64,000 bases of DNA from Anaerolineae bacterium (GCA_022841825.1 JALHQT010000005.1:310001-374000), one strand, 5' to 3'. Counted from the stretch's first letter, positions 19,001-26,737 are shown. Program-made: numbers and translations. The notes: generated by a model from the letters alone, not told the origin.

Positions 19001-19407
19001 AACTCTGTCGTGACAACAAAGCTGAGGGTGACGCGCGCAACCAGCAGCAGAATGGTGCGCAGGCTGCGCTCATCCGCGCGCTGTCCGGGCAGCCGATGGT
19101 TGCCGAGCAGGGCAATAATGCTGCCACCCATTGCCGCGCCGACCGCGATTGCCCAGACGCTTGTGCCCAGGGCATTGGCAGGCAGCGACAACGCCGCCAT
19201 GACGCCGACTGCGTGTGCGGCGCTGAGTTCGCCTTGCAGCAGCGCCGCCGCGAAGACCAGCGCGAACGCCGTCAGCACGCTGAACAGCAGCAGCGGACCC
19301 GAGTACTCGGCGACGACAGATGGGTCCGGCAGGTTGAGCGCCAGAGCGAGCACGGTCAACCCGATAAACGTCATGGAGATGAGCAGCTTGACAGAACGAT
19401 ACTTCAT
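16036..19407 (-). CDS. Membrane-anchored multi-GAF/PAS sensor histidine kinase
   Basis: About 1123 residues. The N-terminal 240 residues hold some seven hydrophobic segments (a MASE-like sensor). Then come three GAF-like modules, a PAS module around ETRDRIQLIIDNMSEPMM, and a kinase core: H-box MIIHDLRGPLTAV, N-box NMLDNALKF, G1 DQGPGVP and G2 GSGLGLTF. It should sense small ligands or redox/light cues and phosphorylate a receiver. No response regulator gene is adjacent, so the partner is elsewhere. The start is uncertain: MKYRSVKLLIS at 19407 precedes the membrane domain, with a further in-frame ATG at 19458 and no clear ribosome site for either. Confidence 0.85.
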   Translation of the reverse strand: MKYRSVKLLISMTFIGLTVLALALNLPDPSVVAEYSGPLLLFSVLTAFALVFAAALLQGELSAAHAVGVMAALSLPANALGTSVWAIAVGAAMGGSIIALLGNHRLPGQRADERSLRTILLLVARVTLSFVVTTEFYLMVGGQLPIRLASFNDLLVIIAFCAAYTSFYLLLFFLEIYGRAYGLRRIIRFNLPEIVSALGLPLPLAVLGAHIFNTLSVVAFAICMVGLALAILSPNIISRTQKQLRKQIEELSSLSVMSQAIRANYEYRALMNMVYVQVSNLLDTDNFAVALFRPEEGLVEYPLVIRDGVMVEQPAQSLVRNSPVARVLDTQLPLLLGRDAQKEGWVRGLAVPEGVYSWLGVPLQAGGSLYGAMIVTSSNANRIFTSDDLRLLNIVAASASVALENSVLYERQIARAQRLSLLNSIVAQLTESLSSDAILDTVVDKATEFSGATGVAVLLQDAEVMREANRDVLTLARSMHVSPHVAARLPGWVGDARQPLVVVIGGSREAGRPEMREQLARDQIAAWMELPMIVASHRIGVLVLFFSEPRSFDDEDTELLRAFATQAGQSIRNAGEYARTDEALSRRVGQLMALASVSHELTATVNQTQICTMVLQFALNATYTHIGTVMLKDDLGELDVLAQAGYHPLESVSRRDLLRQWVTLEALRTGEPVFVPDLSSRSDIKPLMPSLKAQLAAPIVRAGEIIGVITVESEKLGAFPQEDKEFVQQLSDQAVIAIDNARLFQDITETRDRIQLIIDNMSEPMMLIDRAGKISMANPHVDRLGLHIDLVRNQTVESLLSYPGFQFAEKLGFRTADEVKSTLRGLGKPLVPHYPSSSFRIETSGEPTYFQRNILPVRGADGTTVGMLFVYYDQTETRKLAQAREDFARMIIHDLRGPLTAVTTSLKLMNDIIPEDSEYKTVVETSSTAGRRAIKKLLNRVDSLLDVAKMESGQLELDTQPAELATMIDSACVELSPLAHELSVEVRSEIPDGFTLMDVDTDKVERVLLNMLDNALKFSPEGGVVTMRAHPPGTRGAPPNFTRIEVIDQGPGVPEAARATLFDRFVQVQGRSGRRRGSGLGLTFCRLVIEAHGGKIWIEDNPEGGSLFAFTLPTFDEAKNRLD

Positions 19408-19591
19408 CAGGCAGTAATCCGATATTGGACGCAGCGGTTGCCGTGTGAACCGCCGCATACGGTCGGTGGTCTTGACAAGTTATTGACAACCAGCATTATA
19501 GCGTGGATTGAAAAGTGGGTAGCGAAAGGTTTGGAGCGAGATGTGTTAAACTCGCAGCCTTACCATCCGCCCACATACTGGGTACTTCCTC

Positions 19592-20842
19592 ATGCCTGAA
19601 CCCATTCGCCTGCTGCATTTCGCCGATATCCACGTCGGCATGGAAAACTTCGGCAAGTTCGACCCGGAGACCGGCTTCAGCAGCCGCGTCCGCGATTTCC
19701 TGCGCCGCATGGACGAGATGATCGCCTACGCTGCCGAACACGAGGTCGATCTCACGATCTTTGCGGGCGATGCCTTCAAGACACGCCAGCCCAACCCAAC
19801 CTACCAGCGCGAATTCGCCCACCGTGTGCGTGAACTCTCGCGGCTTGCCCCGCTGGTGATGCTGGTCGGCAACCACGATATGCCGCCGACGCAGCTTAAG
19901 GCGTCGTCTATCGAAATATACGATACGCTCGCCGTGCCCAACGTGATCGTCGCCGACGACTATCGCCTGCATATCGTGGAGACTCGGCGCGGTCCCGTCG
20001 CCGTCGGCGCAGCGCCGTACCCGATCCGCTCGCGCATCCTGACCGACGAGCGCACCGCCGGGCTGACGATTGCCGACATCGACGTGCTGCTGCAAAAGGA
20101 ACTGACCCGCATCCTCGATACGCTGGCGGAAGAAGCGGGCGAACACGACATGCCGCGCGTGCTGACCGGGCACTTCACCGTCAGCGGCGCGGTCACGGGC
20201 AGCGAGCGCGGCATCATGCTGGGGCGTGATGTGCAGGTGCTGCCGTCGTCGGTCGCCGACCCGCGCTGGAGTTATGTCGCCCTGGGGCACATCCACAAGC
20301 ACCAGAACCTGACCGCCAAACGCAGCGCGGGCTTGCCCCCGGTCGTCTACAGCGGCAGCATGGAGCGTATCGACTTTGGCGAGGAAAGCGATCCGAAGGG
20401 CTTTTGCTGGGTGGAACTGGCGGACGGCACGGCTCAGTACGAATTCATCCAGCTCCCCGCCCGACCATTCGTCACGCTGGAGATCGACTTACGCACGTCG
20501 GAGTCCCCGACCGCCGAGGTTGTGGATACGATCAACGCGCATCAACTGCATGAGGCGGTCGTGCGCCTGATCCTCCAGTTGACGCCGGAGGTCGAAGCAA
20601 AGCTGAATGAAGGCATCGTCCGAGACGCGCTGCGCCGGGCGGGCGTCAGCTTTATCGCGGCGATTCGCAAAGAGGTGGATGAGCCTGCGCGGGCGCGGCT
20701 CGGCGACAGCCCGGAAGGATTGACCGACCTGGAACTGCTCGACCGTTATTTCGCCAGCAGGGGCACGGACGAGACGCGGCGCGTGCTGCTGCGCGAACAC
20801 GCCGAGCGCGTGATCACTCAGGCGGGAGATTCGATAGAGTAG
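19592..20842 (+). CDS. sbcD: DNA double-strand-break repair nuclease SbcD/Mre11 family
   Basis: A 416-residue metallophosphoesterase nuclease. The five phosphoesterase motifs are present: FADIHVG near residue 12, FAGDAFKT, GNHDMP, GHFTV and GHIHKHQ. SbcD works with the SMC-like ATPase SbcC to open hairpins and blocked ends. No SbcC gene follows; the next 570 bp are non-coding on this strand, so the partner is either elsewhere or this is a stand-alone paralogue. A hairpin nuclease in a genome so rich in perfect palindromes is of interest. Confidence 0.88.
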   Translation: MPEPIRLLHFADIHVGMENFGKFDPETGFSSRVRDFLRRMDEMIAYAAEHEVDLTIFAGDAFKTRQPNPTYQREFAHRVRELSRLAPLVMLVGNHDMPPTQLKASSIEIYDTLAVPNVIVADDYRLHIVETRRGPVAVGAAPYPIRSRILTDERTAGLTIADIDVLLQKELTRILDTLAEEAGEHDMPRVLTGHFTVSGAVTGSERGIMLGRDVQVLPSSVADPRWSYVALGHIHKHQNLTAKRSAGLPPVVYSGSMERIDFGEESDPKGFCWVELADGTAQYEFIQLPARPFVTLEIDLRTSESPTAEVVDTINAHQLHEAVVRLILQLTPEVEAKLNEGIVRDALRRAGVSFIAAIRKEVDEPARARLGDSPEGLTDLELLDRYFASRGTDETRRVLLREHAERVITQAGDSIE

Positions 20843-20859
20843 ATCATCGCTTGATAACG

Positions 20860-20945
20860 GTGCGAGGTGCGTGGTGCGCAGTGCGAAAAAGCGTCCAACG
20901 CGCAGTGTTCTCGTTTGTTCGCACCACGCACTTCGCACCTCGCAC
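20860..20945. repeat. Inverted repeat of stuttering GTGCG words (third copy)
   Basis: GTGCGAGGTGCGTGGTGCGC from 20860 pairs imperfectly with the arm at 20915-20945. Same family as 3631-3724 and 6279-6330. It starts 18 bp after the sbcD stop. Confidence 0.75.
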
Positions 20946-20987
20946 TGATAAACACAGCACTCGTCACTCGTTACTCATCACTGATAT

Positions 20988-21028
20988 AAAAAGCGACGCC
21001 CCCGGACGAAGCCGAGGGCGTGCTTTTG
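20988..21028. terminator. Bidirectional intrinsic terminator
   Basis: Stem ACGCCCCCGG (20996-21005) / CCGAGGGCGT (21012-21021), with a 6-base loop. An A-tract on the left (20988-20992) and TTTT on the right make it usable from both strands. It ends the sbcD message and the minus-strand small transcript. Confidence 0.85.
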
Positions 21029-21088
21029 CTGTCTAGGAGTTGCGCCGCCTAAGTGCGACGCGCTCACTACAGAGAGACTCGTGAGGCG

Positions 21089-21127
21089 CTAGGAAGGGCG
21101 CACCCCCATATGACTGCGACAATTCAC
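21089..21127 (-). CDS. Candidate 12-residue peptide with near-ideal ribosome site
   Basis: GTG start at 21127 encodes MNCRSHMGVRPS and then TAG. AAAGGAGGTGATC at 21128-21140 is fully complementary to the standard 16S rRNA 3' end, far stronger than the sites of neighbouring genes. A GTG two codons earlier overlaps that site and is less likely. The peptide is too short for homology. Its Cys-Arg-Ser-His content could suit a leader peptide, but no downstream gene is present. Confidence 0.5.
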   Translation of the reverse strand: MNCRSHMGVRPS

Positions 21128-21165
21128 GATCACCTCCTTTATGGTCTAAGCCGACAACGAAAAAA

Positions 21166-21194
21166 AGCATAGCACAAGGTTCAATGCGGGTCAA
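21166..21194 (-). promoter_or_regulatory. Consensus sigma-70-type promoter for the small transcript
   Basis: Read on the minus strand: TTGACC (21194-21189), 17-bp spacer, TATGCT (21171-21166), then a T-rich start region. One of the best promoter matches in the window. Confidence 0.7.
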
Positions 21195-21251
21195 GAGGTG
21201 TAAAGGATATTCGTAACTACCTGTTTGGGTAGCTGGATTCTGCCTGATTCC

Positions 21252-21334
21252 AGAACCTCACCCCCGTCCCCTCTCCGTAAACGGAGAGGGGTAAACACGT
21301 TGCGCATGAGGCATCTTTGGCGGGGTGAGGTTCT
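21252..21334. repeat. 83-bp MITE-like element with 13-bp terminal inverted repeats
   Basis: AGAACCTCACCCC (21252-21264) and GGGGTGAGGTTCT (21322-21334) are exact reverse complements. An internal hairpin at 21268-21291 has 11-bp arms around a CGTAAACG core. The element at 24357-24542 shares the CCTCACCCC end. No ORF inside. Confidence 0.75.
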
Positions 21335-21416
21335 CGGATAGGTATAACTGAGTACAACATCGCGCTACAATTCCCCGTCGTGATCCGATAATGATCCACA
21401 CACGGGAGAATGCCCG

Positions 21417-24128
21417 ATGGCGCAGACGATCTTCATCAGCCACAGCAGCCGCGACGACGCCGACATCGACCGCATCGCCGAGGCGCTGCAAGCGGGGGGC
21501 TATGACTCGTGGGTCGATCATCGCCAGGGCATCACCCCCGGCGCGCCCTCTTGGGATGCCGCCATCCGCGCCGCCCTGGTCGATTGCGCGGCGGCGCTCT
21601 TCGTCATGAGCGGCGAAGGGCTGGCGAGCGAAATCTGCGGCAGCGAGTGCCTGCTCGCCCGCGAACTGGAGAAGCCGCTCTACGTGCTGCGCCTGCGCGA
21701 GGTGGAGCCGAAGGATGTCTGGCTCTACATCAAGCAGATCCAGTACGCCGATCTCGTCCACGATTTCGAGGCAGGGATGGCGCTGCTCCTGAGCACGCTG
21801 CGCGGCGAAAAGCGCGAAGGCGCGCCGGAAGTCGTGCGGGCGAAGTTCACCGGGCGCGCCGCGCTGCGCCTGACGCTGCCCTACATCGACACCAACCCGC
21901 TGCGTGGGCGCGCGGACGACCTGGAACGCCTGCGCGCAAGCCTGGGCGCGCATGTCGTCCAGGTGACGGGCACAGGCGGCACGGGAAAATCACGCCTGGC
22001 GGCGGAGGTGGCGCTCGAACACCCGACCGGCGCGCTCTGGCACCGCTGCACTGCGAACACGACGGCGAGCGACCTGCTGATCGGGCTGGCGGAGCATGTC
22101 GGCATGAAAGCGGATACGCCGCGCGCGGCGCTGCTGGCGGCGTTCAGCCGACGCCCCGCGCTGGTCGTCGTCGATAACGCGGAGGACGTAGCGCAGGGCG
22201 CGCGGCGCGACGACTACCGCGAACTCCTCTATGCGCTGATCGAGGCGGGCGCGCCCGTAATCCTGACGGCGCGCGCGCCCTGGAACGAGCTGAAGCCGCG
22301 CCGCGAGATCGTGCCGACGGCGCTGGACGAGGCGACCGCCGCGCAGATCGCGCTCGATTTCGCCGCCGCCGAGCAAATCGCCCTGAGCGCGGACGAGGCG
22401 ACCGAGCTGGCAACGGCGGCGCGCCTGTATCCCCGCCTGATCGAATGGGCAGTGACGCAGATCCCGGTGCAGACGGGCGGGCGGGCGCGCGTGCTGCGCA
22501 TGCTGCGCGACCTGAAGAGCCACGATGTGCAGGCGGCGCTGGACGAGATGATCACGCGCACGCTCGACCAGATGGAAGCGCAGGCACACGACGGAGCGGC
22601 GGCGCGCGCGCTGCTGGCACGGCTGTGCATCATGCCGGGCAGCTTCGACCGCCACGCCGCGCTCTATCTGCGCCAGCACGAGAGGGTCGATGAGGACGAC
22701 CTGGACGACGCGCTGACGACGCTGCGGGGCTGGCGCTTTTTGCGCGACGTGGGCGAGGAACGCTGGCGGGTCGAGGAGGTGGTGCGGCTGGCGGTGCACC
22801 ACGACGAGGACGCCTTCCTCCTTTTCGTCGATCACTACACAGAAGCCGCCGCGCAGTTCCTCAGCGTTCCGCCAGAGGAGTGGGCGGCGACCGTCGAACG
22901 CGACAGCGACAACATCACCGCCGTCGGCGATCTGCTGGTCGAACGGCTCGCCACCGCGCCGACCGCCGACCTGCACAAGCGCGCCGTCGCATTCGCAAGC
23001 AATATCAGAAACTACCTCGCTATGCGGCGCGAAGTCAGACGCGCTGCCTGGCTGGAGATGGGATTGGCGGCAGCGCAGGCGCTGGGTGAGGAGTATCGAG
23101 CGAAGAAGGCGAACTTCTTCAGCTCGATAGGTTTGCAAGCCCATGTTTATGGCGACATGGAGTCTGCCCTTGCTTCCTATGGGCAAGCGCTAATGATCCG
23201 TCGCGCTTTCAATGATAAACGCGGAGAAGCGACCATACTTAACAATCTTGGTGGTGTCTGGGCTGACCTGGGCGACCAGCACAAAGCGCTGGGCTTCTAC
23301 AACCAATCGTTGACCCTTTATCGCGCGAACAATGACAAGGGTGGAGAAGCGACATCGTTCAATAACATCGGTCTGGTATGGTCCCACTTGGGTGACAAGC
23401 AAAAGGCGCTCGATTACTTCAATCAGGCGATACCGCTCCTGCGCGATGTCGGCGACAAAGGCGGGGAGGCTGCGACGCTCAACAACATCGGCACAATCTG
23501 GTCTGCTCTGGGCGACAAACAGCAGGCGCTCGATTACTTCAAGCAGGCGCTGCTGGTGGTACAGGTAGTTGGTAACAAGGTTGGTGAAGCGAAGACGCTC
23601 AATAATATCGGCGATGTGTGGATTGAACTTGGCGAGCCTCAGAATGCGCTCGACTACTATGAGCAGGCGCTGCCGCTGCGTCGTGCGGTCGGCGACAAGG
23701 ACGGCGAAGCGAGGACGCTCAACAATATCGGCGGGGTCTGGTATGGCCTGGGCGAAAAGGATAAGGCGCTCGACTACTACCATCAGGCGCTGCCGCTGCG
23801 TCGTGCGGTCGGCAATAAGAGCGGAGAAGCGACGACGCTCAACAATATCGGCATGGTCTGGGATGACCTGGGCGACAAGCAGAAGGCGCGCGATTACTAC
23901 GAGCAGGCGCTACCGCTGCTTCGCGCACTGAGCGACAAGGGCGGCGAAGCCGTCACCTGCTTCAATCTCGGATTGCTTCATGAATCGCTCGGCGATCTCG
24001 AACAGGCGGTCAGTTATTTCGAACGCTGCATTACGTTGGGCGAGCAGGTGCAGAGTCCGCATCTCGAACGCTTCCGCGCGGAGATGGCGCGGTTGCGGGC
24101 GAAGCGGGATGGGGGGAGCGCGCCTTAG
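21417..24128 (+). CDS. TIR domain - STAND-type NTPase - TPR protein
   Basis: A 903-residue multidomain protein. Residues 2-130 form a TIR domain (IFISHSSRDD start, Cys74-x-x-Glu77 with Glu77 as candidate NAD-cleaving residue). A nucleotide-binding domain follows with Walker A GTGGTGKS (185-192) and Walker B LVVVDNAED (249-257), then a winged-helix/helical region, and eight 40-residue TPRs from about residue 580 (pattern GDKQKALDYFNQAL...NNIG). This layout matches NLR-like bacterial sensors where the TPRs detect a trigger, the NTPase oligomerises and TIR depletes NAD; several are anti-phage. It is a single gene flanked by repeats. Whether it is defence or signalling is not settled by sequence. 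Confidence 0.88.
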   Translation: MAQTIFISHSSRDDADIDRIAEALQAGGYDSWVDHRQGITPGAPSWDAAIRAALVDCAAALFVMSGEGLASEICGSECLLARELEKPLYVLRLREVEPKDVWLYIKQIQYADLVHDFEAGMALLLSTLRGEKREGAPEVVRAKFTGRAALRLTLPYIDTNPLRGRADDLERLRASLGAHVVQVTGTGGTGKSRLAAEVALEHPTGALWHRCTANTTASDLLIGLAEHVGMKADTPRAALLAAFSRRPALVVVDNAEDVAQGARRDDYRELLYALIEAGAPVILTARAPWNELKPRREIVPTALDEATAAQIALDFAAAEQIALSADEATELATAARLYPRLIEWAVTQIPVQTGGRARVLRMLRDLKSHDVQAALDEMITRTLDQMEAQAHDGAAARALLARLCIMPGSFDRHAALYLRQHERVDEDDLDDALTTLRGWRFLRDVGEERWRVEEVVRLAVHHDEDAFLLFVDHYTEAAAQFLSVPPEEWAATVERDSDNITAVGDLLVERLATAPTADLHKRAVAFASNIRNYLAMRREVRRAAWLEMGLAAAQALGEEYRAKKANFFSSIGLQAHVYGDMESALASYGQALMIRRAFNDKRGEATILNNLGGVWADLGDQHKALGFYNQSLTLYRANNDKGGEATSFNNIGLVWSHLGDKQKALDYFNQAIPLLRDVGDKGGEAATLNNIGTIWSALGDKQQALDYFKQALLVVQVVGNKVGEAKTLNNIGDVWIELGEPQNALDYYEQALPLRRAVGDKDGEARTLNNIGGVWYGLGEKDKALDYYHQALPLRRAVGNKSGEATTLNNIGMVWDDLGDKQKARDYYEQALPLLRALSDKGGEAVTCFNLGLLHESLGDLEQAVSYFERCITLGEQVQSPHLERFRAEMARLRAKRDGGSAP

Positions 24129-24251
24129 GTTGGAAACCTAAGGCTAGGGCGACGACGCCTGCTGCGCAGGCTGACTCAAGGTTTTTCGGTGCGCCTATTG
24201 CCAGCCTGCGCAGCAGGCGTCGTCCACCTGTAGCGGGCGGTTTTCAACCGC
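24123..24251. repeat. Four-hairpin element overlapping the TIR gene stop codon
   Basis: A at 24123-24143 (CCTTAGGTT/AACCTAAGG) contains the TAG stop. B (24151-24173) and B' (24202-24224) are exact 23-bp reverse complements, each also a hairpin GCCTGCTGCGCAGGC. A' is GCGGTTTTCAACCGC at 24237-24251. Same A-B-B'-A' order as at 5427-5549. Confidence 0.8.
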
Positions 24252-24356
24252 TCGCGGTCGTCGCGCGCCGGATGCTCAAGCGCAATACGGTAGAGATAAG
24301 GATTGTCGCCCTCACCGCCCACCTGCCCGCCTGCGCCCCATGCAATGTTGCGTTTC

Positions 24357-24542
24357 GCCCTCACCCCCAGCCCCTCTCCCGACCGCCGCGCATCAAGAGT
24401 CTGCAAGCGGCTACCTCCACGCGCGGCTAGGAGAGGGGAGCCAGAAGAGTCGCCATGCCTGGCGATCTTAAAGCCCCTCTCCCAGCGGTACTCCGCGTTC
24501 GGGACGCTGGATGCAGAGCGGAAGCGGGTTTGGGGTGAGGGC
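24357..24542. repeat. 186-bp MITE-like element with CCCTCACCCC ends
   Basis: GCCCTCACCCC at the left (24357) and TGGGGTGAGGGC at the right (24531-24542) are inverted. An inner GCCCCTCTCCC / GAGAGGGG pairing is present. No ORF with coding features. Confidence 0.65.
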
Positions 24543-24558
24543 TTATCCCTACTGTATT

Positions 24559-24668
24559 GATGCTCAAGCATCCGGCAACCCATGCGCCCGCTAAAGCAGG
24601 CGAACAACTCCCCCACGACCACCCTGCGCCTCGTTCACGAGGCGCAGTTTGCCAGATGCTTGAGCATC
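24559..24668. repeat. 110-bp GATGCTCAAGCATC element, copy 1 (inverted orientation)
   Basis: Ends GATGCTCAAGCATC (24559-24572) and GATGCTTGAGCATC (24655-24668) are hairpins and inverted to each other. Inner hairpins are CGCCCGCTAAAGCAGGCG (about 24584-24601) and TGCGCCTCGTTCACGAGGCGCA (24625-24646, 10-11 bp arms). Two more copies lie at 47237-47346 and 51247-51355 with the inner hairpins in the opposite order. Confidence 0.85.
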
Positions 24669-24701
24669 TGGCAGGGAGAGGCGGCGTCCTGGCGACTCCC
24701 C

Positions 24702-25721
24702 TCAATACCCCAGCTCCCGATGCACGAGGTTGAGCAGCGGGCGGTTCTCCAGATAGCGCGTCAGGTTCTCGATGAAGACATCGGCACATTTGTCATGATA
24801 CTGCGCGCTGTTGCCCGCCACATGCGGGCTGAGGATCACGTTGTCGAGGTTCCACAGCGGGCTGGTGATCGGCAGCGGTTCCTCGTCAAACACGTCCAGC
24901 GCCGCCCCTGCGATCTGCTTTGCCGCCAGCGCAGAGATCAGCGCCGCCTCGTCCACCAGCGCCCCGCGCGCCACATTGATCAGCACGGCGGTCTTTTTCA
25001 TCGCGGCGAGCACATCGGCATTAATCAACGCGCGTGAGCTTTGCGTCAGCGGCGCGACCACCACCAGGAAGTCCGATTCGCGCGCGACGGACGCCACCGC
25101 CTCTGGCGGATAGATGCGCAGCGGGATTTCGCCCTCTGGATCGCCGGTGTTGGACAGGCGGTAGGTATCATAGTCCGCTGGATGCATCACATTGCGCTTG
25201 ATTGCCAGCACCGACATGCCCAGCGCATCCGCCATCCGCGCCAGCTCGCGCCCGATTGCCCCGTAGCCGACGATACCGAGTGTCTGCCCGCGCAGGTGCT
25301 GCGGCGCGAACACCTCGTGCGGACGGCGGGGCCATTCCGGCACTGCCTGGTACGCCAGCAAGTGCGGCAGCTTGTAGGCGAACGCCATCATCATCATCAG
25401 GCAGAATTCGCTGGTCTGCACCGCGTGGACGCCGCTGGAGTTGGTGACTTCGACATCCTGCGCCTTCATGATCGGTTGGTCGATGGCGTGGTCAATGCCC
25501 GCCGTATGCATCTGAATCCAACGCAGACGCGACGCCTGCGCCGGATCGGGGAAATGGCGCAGCGTGTACAACACTTCGGCATTCTCCCAGACCTTGTCCG
25601 GCACATCGGGATAGTGGCGCTCGACCTTCAGGCGAGACGAAACTGCGCGGATGCGCTCGATGATGGCATCCGAAAAATCCATCGCGACGACGACATGAAC
25701 GGTTTCGCCAGTGTTGGGCAT
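24702..25721 (-). CDS. D-2-hydroxyacid dehydrogenase (NAD-binding)
   Basis: A 339-residue oxidoreductase of the D-isomer-specific 2-hydroxyacid dehydrogenase family. The Rossmann motif is GIVGYGAIGRELARM near residue 150. Catalytic Arg (NVARGALVDE), Glu (FDEEPLPITSP) and His (LSPHVAGNS) are all in place. It reduces a 2-oxoacid or oxidises a D-hydroxyacid in the cytosol; substrate not determinable. GAGGAG 8 bases upstream supports the ATG at 25721. It is monocistronic, with repeats on both sides. Confidence 0.9.
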   Translation of the reverse strand: MPNTGETVHVVVAMDFSDAIIERIRAVSSRLKVERHYPDVPDKVWENAEVLYTLRHFPDPAQASRLRWIQMHTAGIDHAIDQPIMKAQDVEVTNSSGVHAVQTSEFCLMMMMAFAYKLPHLLAYQAVPEWPRRPHEVFAPQHLRGQTLGIVGYGAIGRELARMADALGMSVLAIKRNVMHPADYDTYRLSNTGDPEGEIPLRIYPPEAVASVARESDFLVVVAPLTQSSRALINADVLAAMKKTAVLINVARGALVDEAALISALAAKQIAGAALDVFDEEPLPITSPLWNLDNVILSPHVAGNSAQYHDKCADVFIENLTRYLENRPLLNLVHRELGY

Positions 25722-25752
25722 GGCGCAGGCTCCTCGATGTGCGACCCCGCCT

Positions 25753-25853
25753 AATTGAACCGCAAAGGCGCGAAGGGCGCAAAGAACGGACAGGGCGCAG
25801 GGTCACTACAACACAGTTTGACTTCGCGTCCGTTGTGTCTTTGCGGTTCAATT
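25753..25853. repeat. 101-bp element with 15-bp terminal inverted repeats
   Basis: AATTGAACCGCAAAG (25753-25767) and CTTTGCGGTTCAATT (25839-25853) are exact reverse complements. The interior has GCGAAGGGCGCAAAG stutters. It lies between divergent genes for the dehydrogenase and a TetR regulator. No ORF. Confidence 0.8.
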
Positions 25854-25919
25854 CGCCTTGAATGCACGTTTCAATTCTGTGATAGGATAGGGCGGCTCTG
25901 AGTACGAAAGTTTGAGGTC

Positions 25920-26510
25920 ATGCCCGATCTGACGTTTGGCACGGACAGTCGCCCGAAACGCGCCGACGCGCTGGAAAACCACACGCTGCTGCTCGACACC
26001 GCCAAGCGGCTCTTCAGCGAGCAGGGGATCGAGAATGTCTCGATGTCGGCAGTGGCGGAGGCGGCGAACGTCGGCAAAGGGACGCTCTATCGCCACTTCC
26101 CCAAGGGCAAAGTCGAGCTGATGCAGGCGCTGCTGGACGAAGACCAGCGCGATTTGCAGGCGCGGGCGTTCGCGCGCTTCAACAGCGGCGGCGACGCAGC
26201 AAATCATCTGCGCTGGTTCGTCGGCGAAGTCTATGCGTTCGTCGCGCGCAATCTGGGGCTGATGCATCTCGACGCCACTGCGGGGGTCTGTTCGCTCATC
26301 GATCACCCCGCGCACTTGTGGTGGCGCATGACGATACGTGGGCTGCTGGCACGCGCCAACCGCCACGTCGATGCCGATTACAACGCAGACGTCCTCTACC
26401 TGATGCTCGACCCGCGCACCATCGACTTTCAGCGCAACACGCTGGGCTACGACGTAGACCGCATCACCAGCGGGCTGCTGGCGACGGTGGAAAAGCTCGT
26501 TCAGTCGTAA
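25920..26510 (+). CDS. TetR-family transcriptional regulator
   Basis: A 196-residue repressor. The N-terminal helix-turn-helix is clear: AKRLFSEQGIENVSMSAVAE, then NVGKGTLYRHFPKGKVELM. The ligand-binding C-terminal half is not diagnostic. It is followed 227 bp downstream by a YceI gene whose leader carries two copies of an ACGGACTnnAGTCC palindrome, probable operators for this regulator. The start is supported by GAGG just upstream. Confidence 0.88.
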   Translation: MPDLTFGTDSRPKRADALENHTLLLDTAKRLFSEQGIENVSMSAVAEAANVGKGTLYRHFPKGKVELMQALLDEDQRDLQARAFARFNSGGDAANHLRWFVGEVYAFVARNLGLMHLDATAGVCSLIDHPAHLWWRMTIRGLLARANRHVDADYNADVLYLMLDPRTIDFQRNTLGYDVDRITSGLLATVEKLVQS

Positions 26511-26613
26511 ACCGCCCCGACACGAAGCATTGTGAATGCCTGGTGTACGCACAAGCACCACCCGCTTCCCCACAACGACAGGCTCGCCTGTGCACCGTTC
26601 AACCTGCCCGTAA

Positions 26614-26702
26614 ACGGACTTCAGTCCACTTCTAATAATACTCTTACGTGCAAAGCCCGTAGAGTGTGTTATAGTTCACTCGTCAAACGGACTACAGTCC
26701 GT
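26614..26702. promoter_or_regulatory. Twin palindromic operators upstream of the YceI gene
   Basis: ACGGACTACAGTCCGT at 26687-26702 is a perfect 7+2+7 palindrome. ACGGACTTCAGTCCAC at 26614-26629 is a second, imperfect copy. They are 73 bp apart, close to seven helical turns, so bound repressors would face the same side. TATATT at 26702-26707 is a possible -10 overlapping the downstream copy. Confidence 0.65.
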
Positions 26703-26737
26703 ATATTGCTCCGGACAACAGATGAGGGAAATGCACA

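Larger units (their letters stand above)
20988..21159 (-). ncRNA. Orphan structured small transcript / leader RNA
   Basis: On the minus strand a consensus promoter (21166-21194) is followed by about 170 nt ending at an intrinsic terminator with TTTTT. Between lie a near-ideal ribosome site, a 12-codon ORF and at least one further hairpin (21038-21065: GAG, bulge, GCGTCGC, loop, GCGGCGC, CTC). No minus-strand gene follows, because sbcD is convergent. It may be an sRNA, a small-protein mRNA or a stranded attenuator. No known RNA family was recognised. Confidence 0.6.

Noticed and set aside
18157-19599. 480-residue open frame on the plus strand
   Set aside because: Antisense to the sensor kinase N-terminal half, with a biased Arg/Gln/Asp composition.
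21128-21140. 16S rRNA 3'-end fragment (GATCACCTCCTTT on the plus strand)
   Set aside because: No other rRNA sequence precedes it; read on the minus strand it is a ribosome site followed by a start codon and preceded by a promoter.
23150-24030. CRISPR-like regular repeat
   Set aside because: The 120-bp periodicity is in frame and encodes TPR motifs; there are no spacers.
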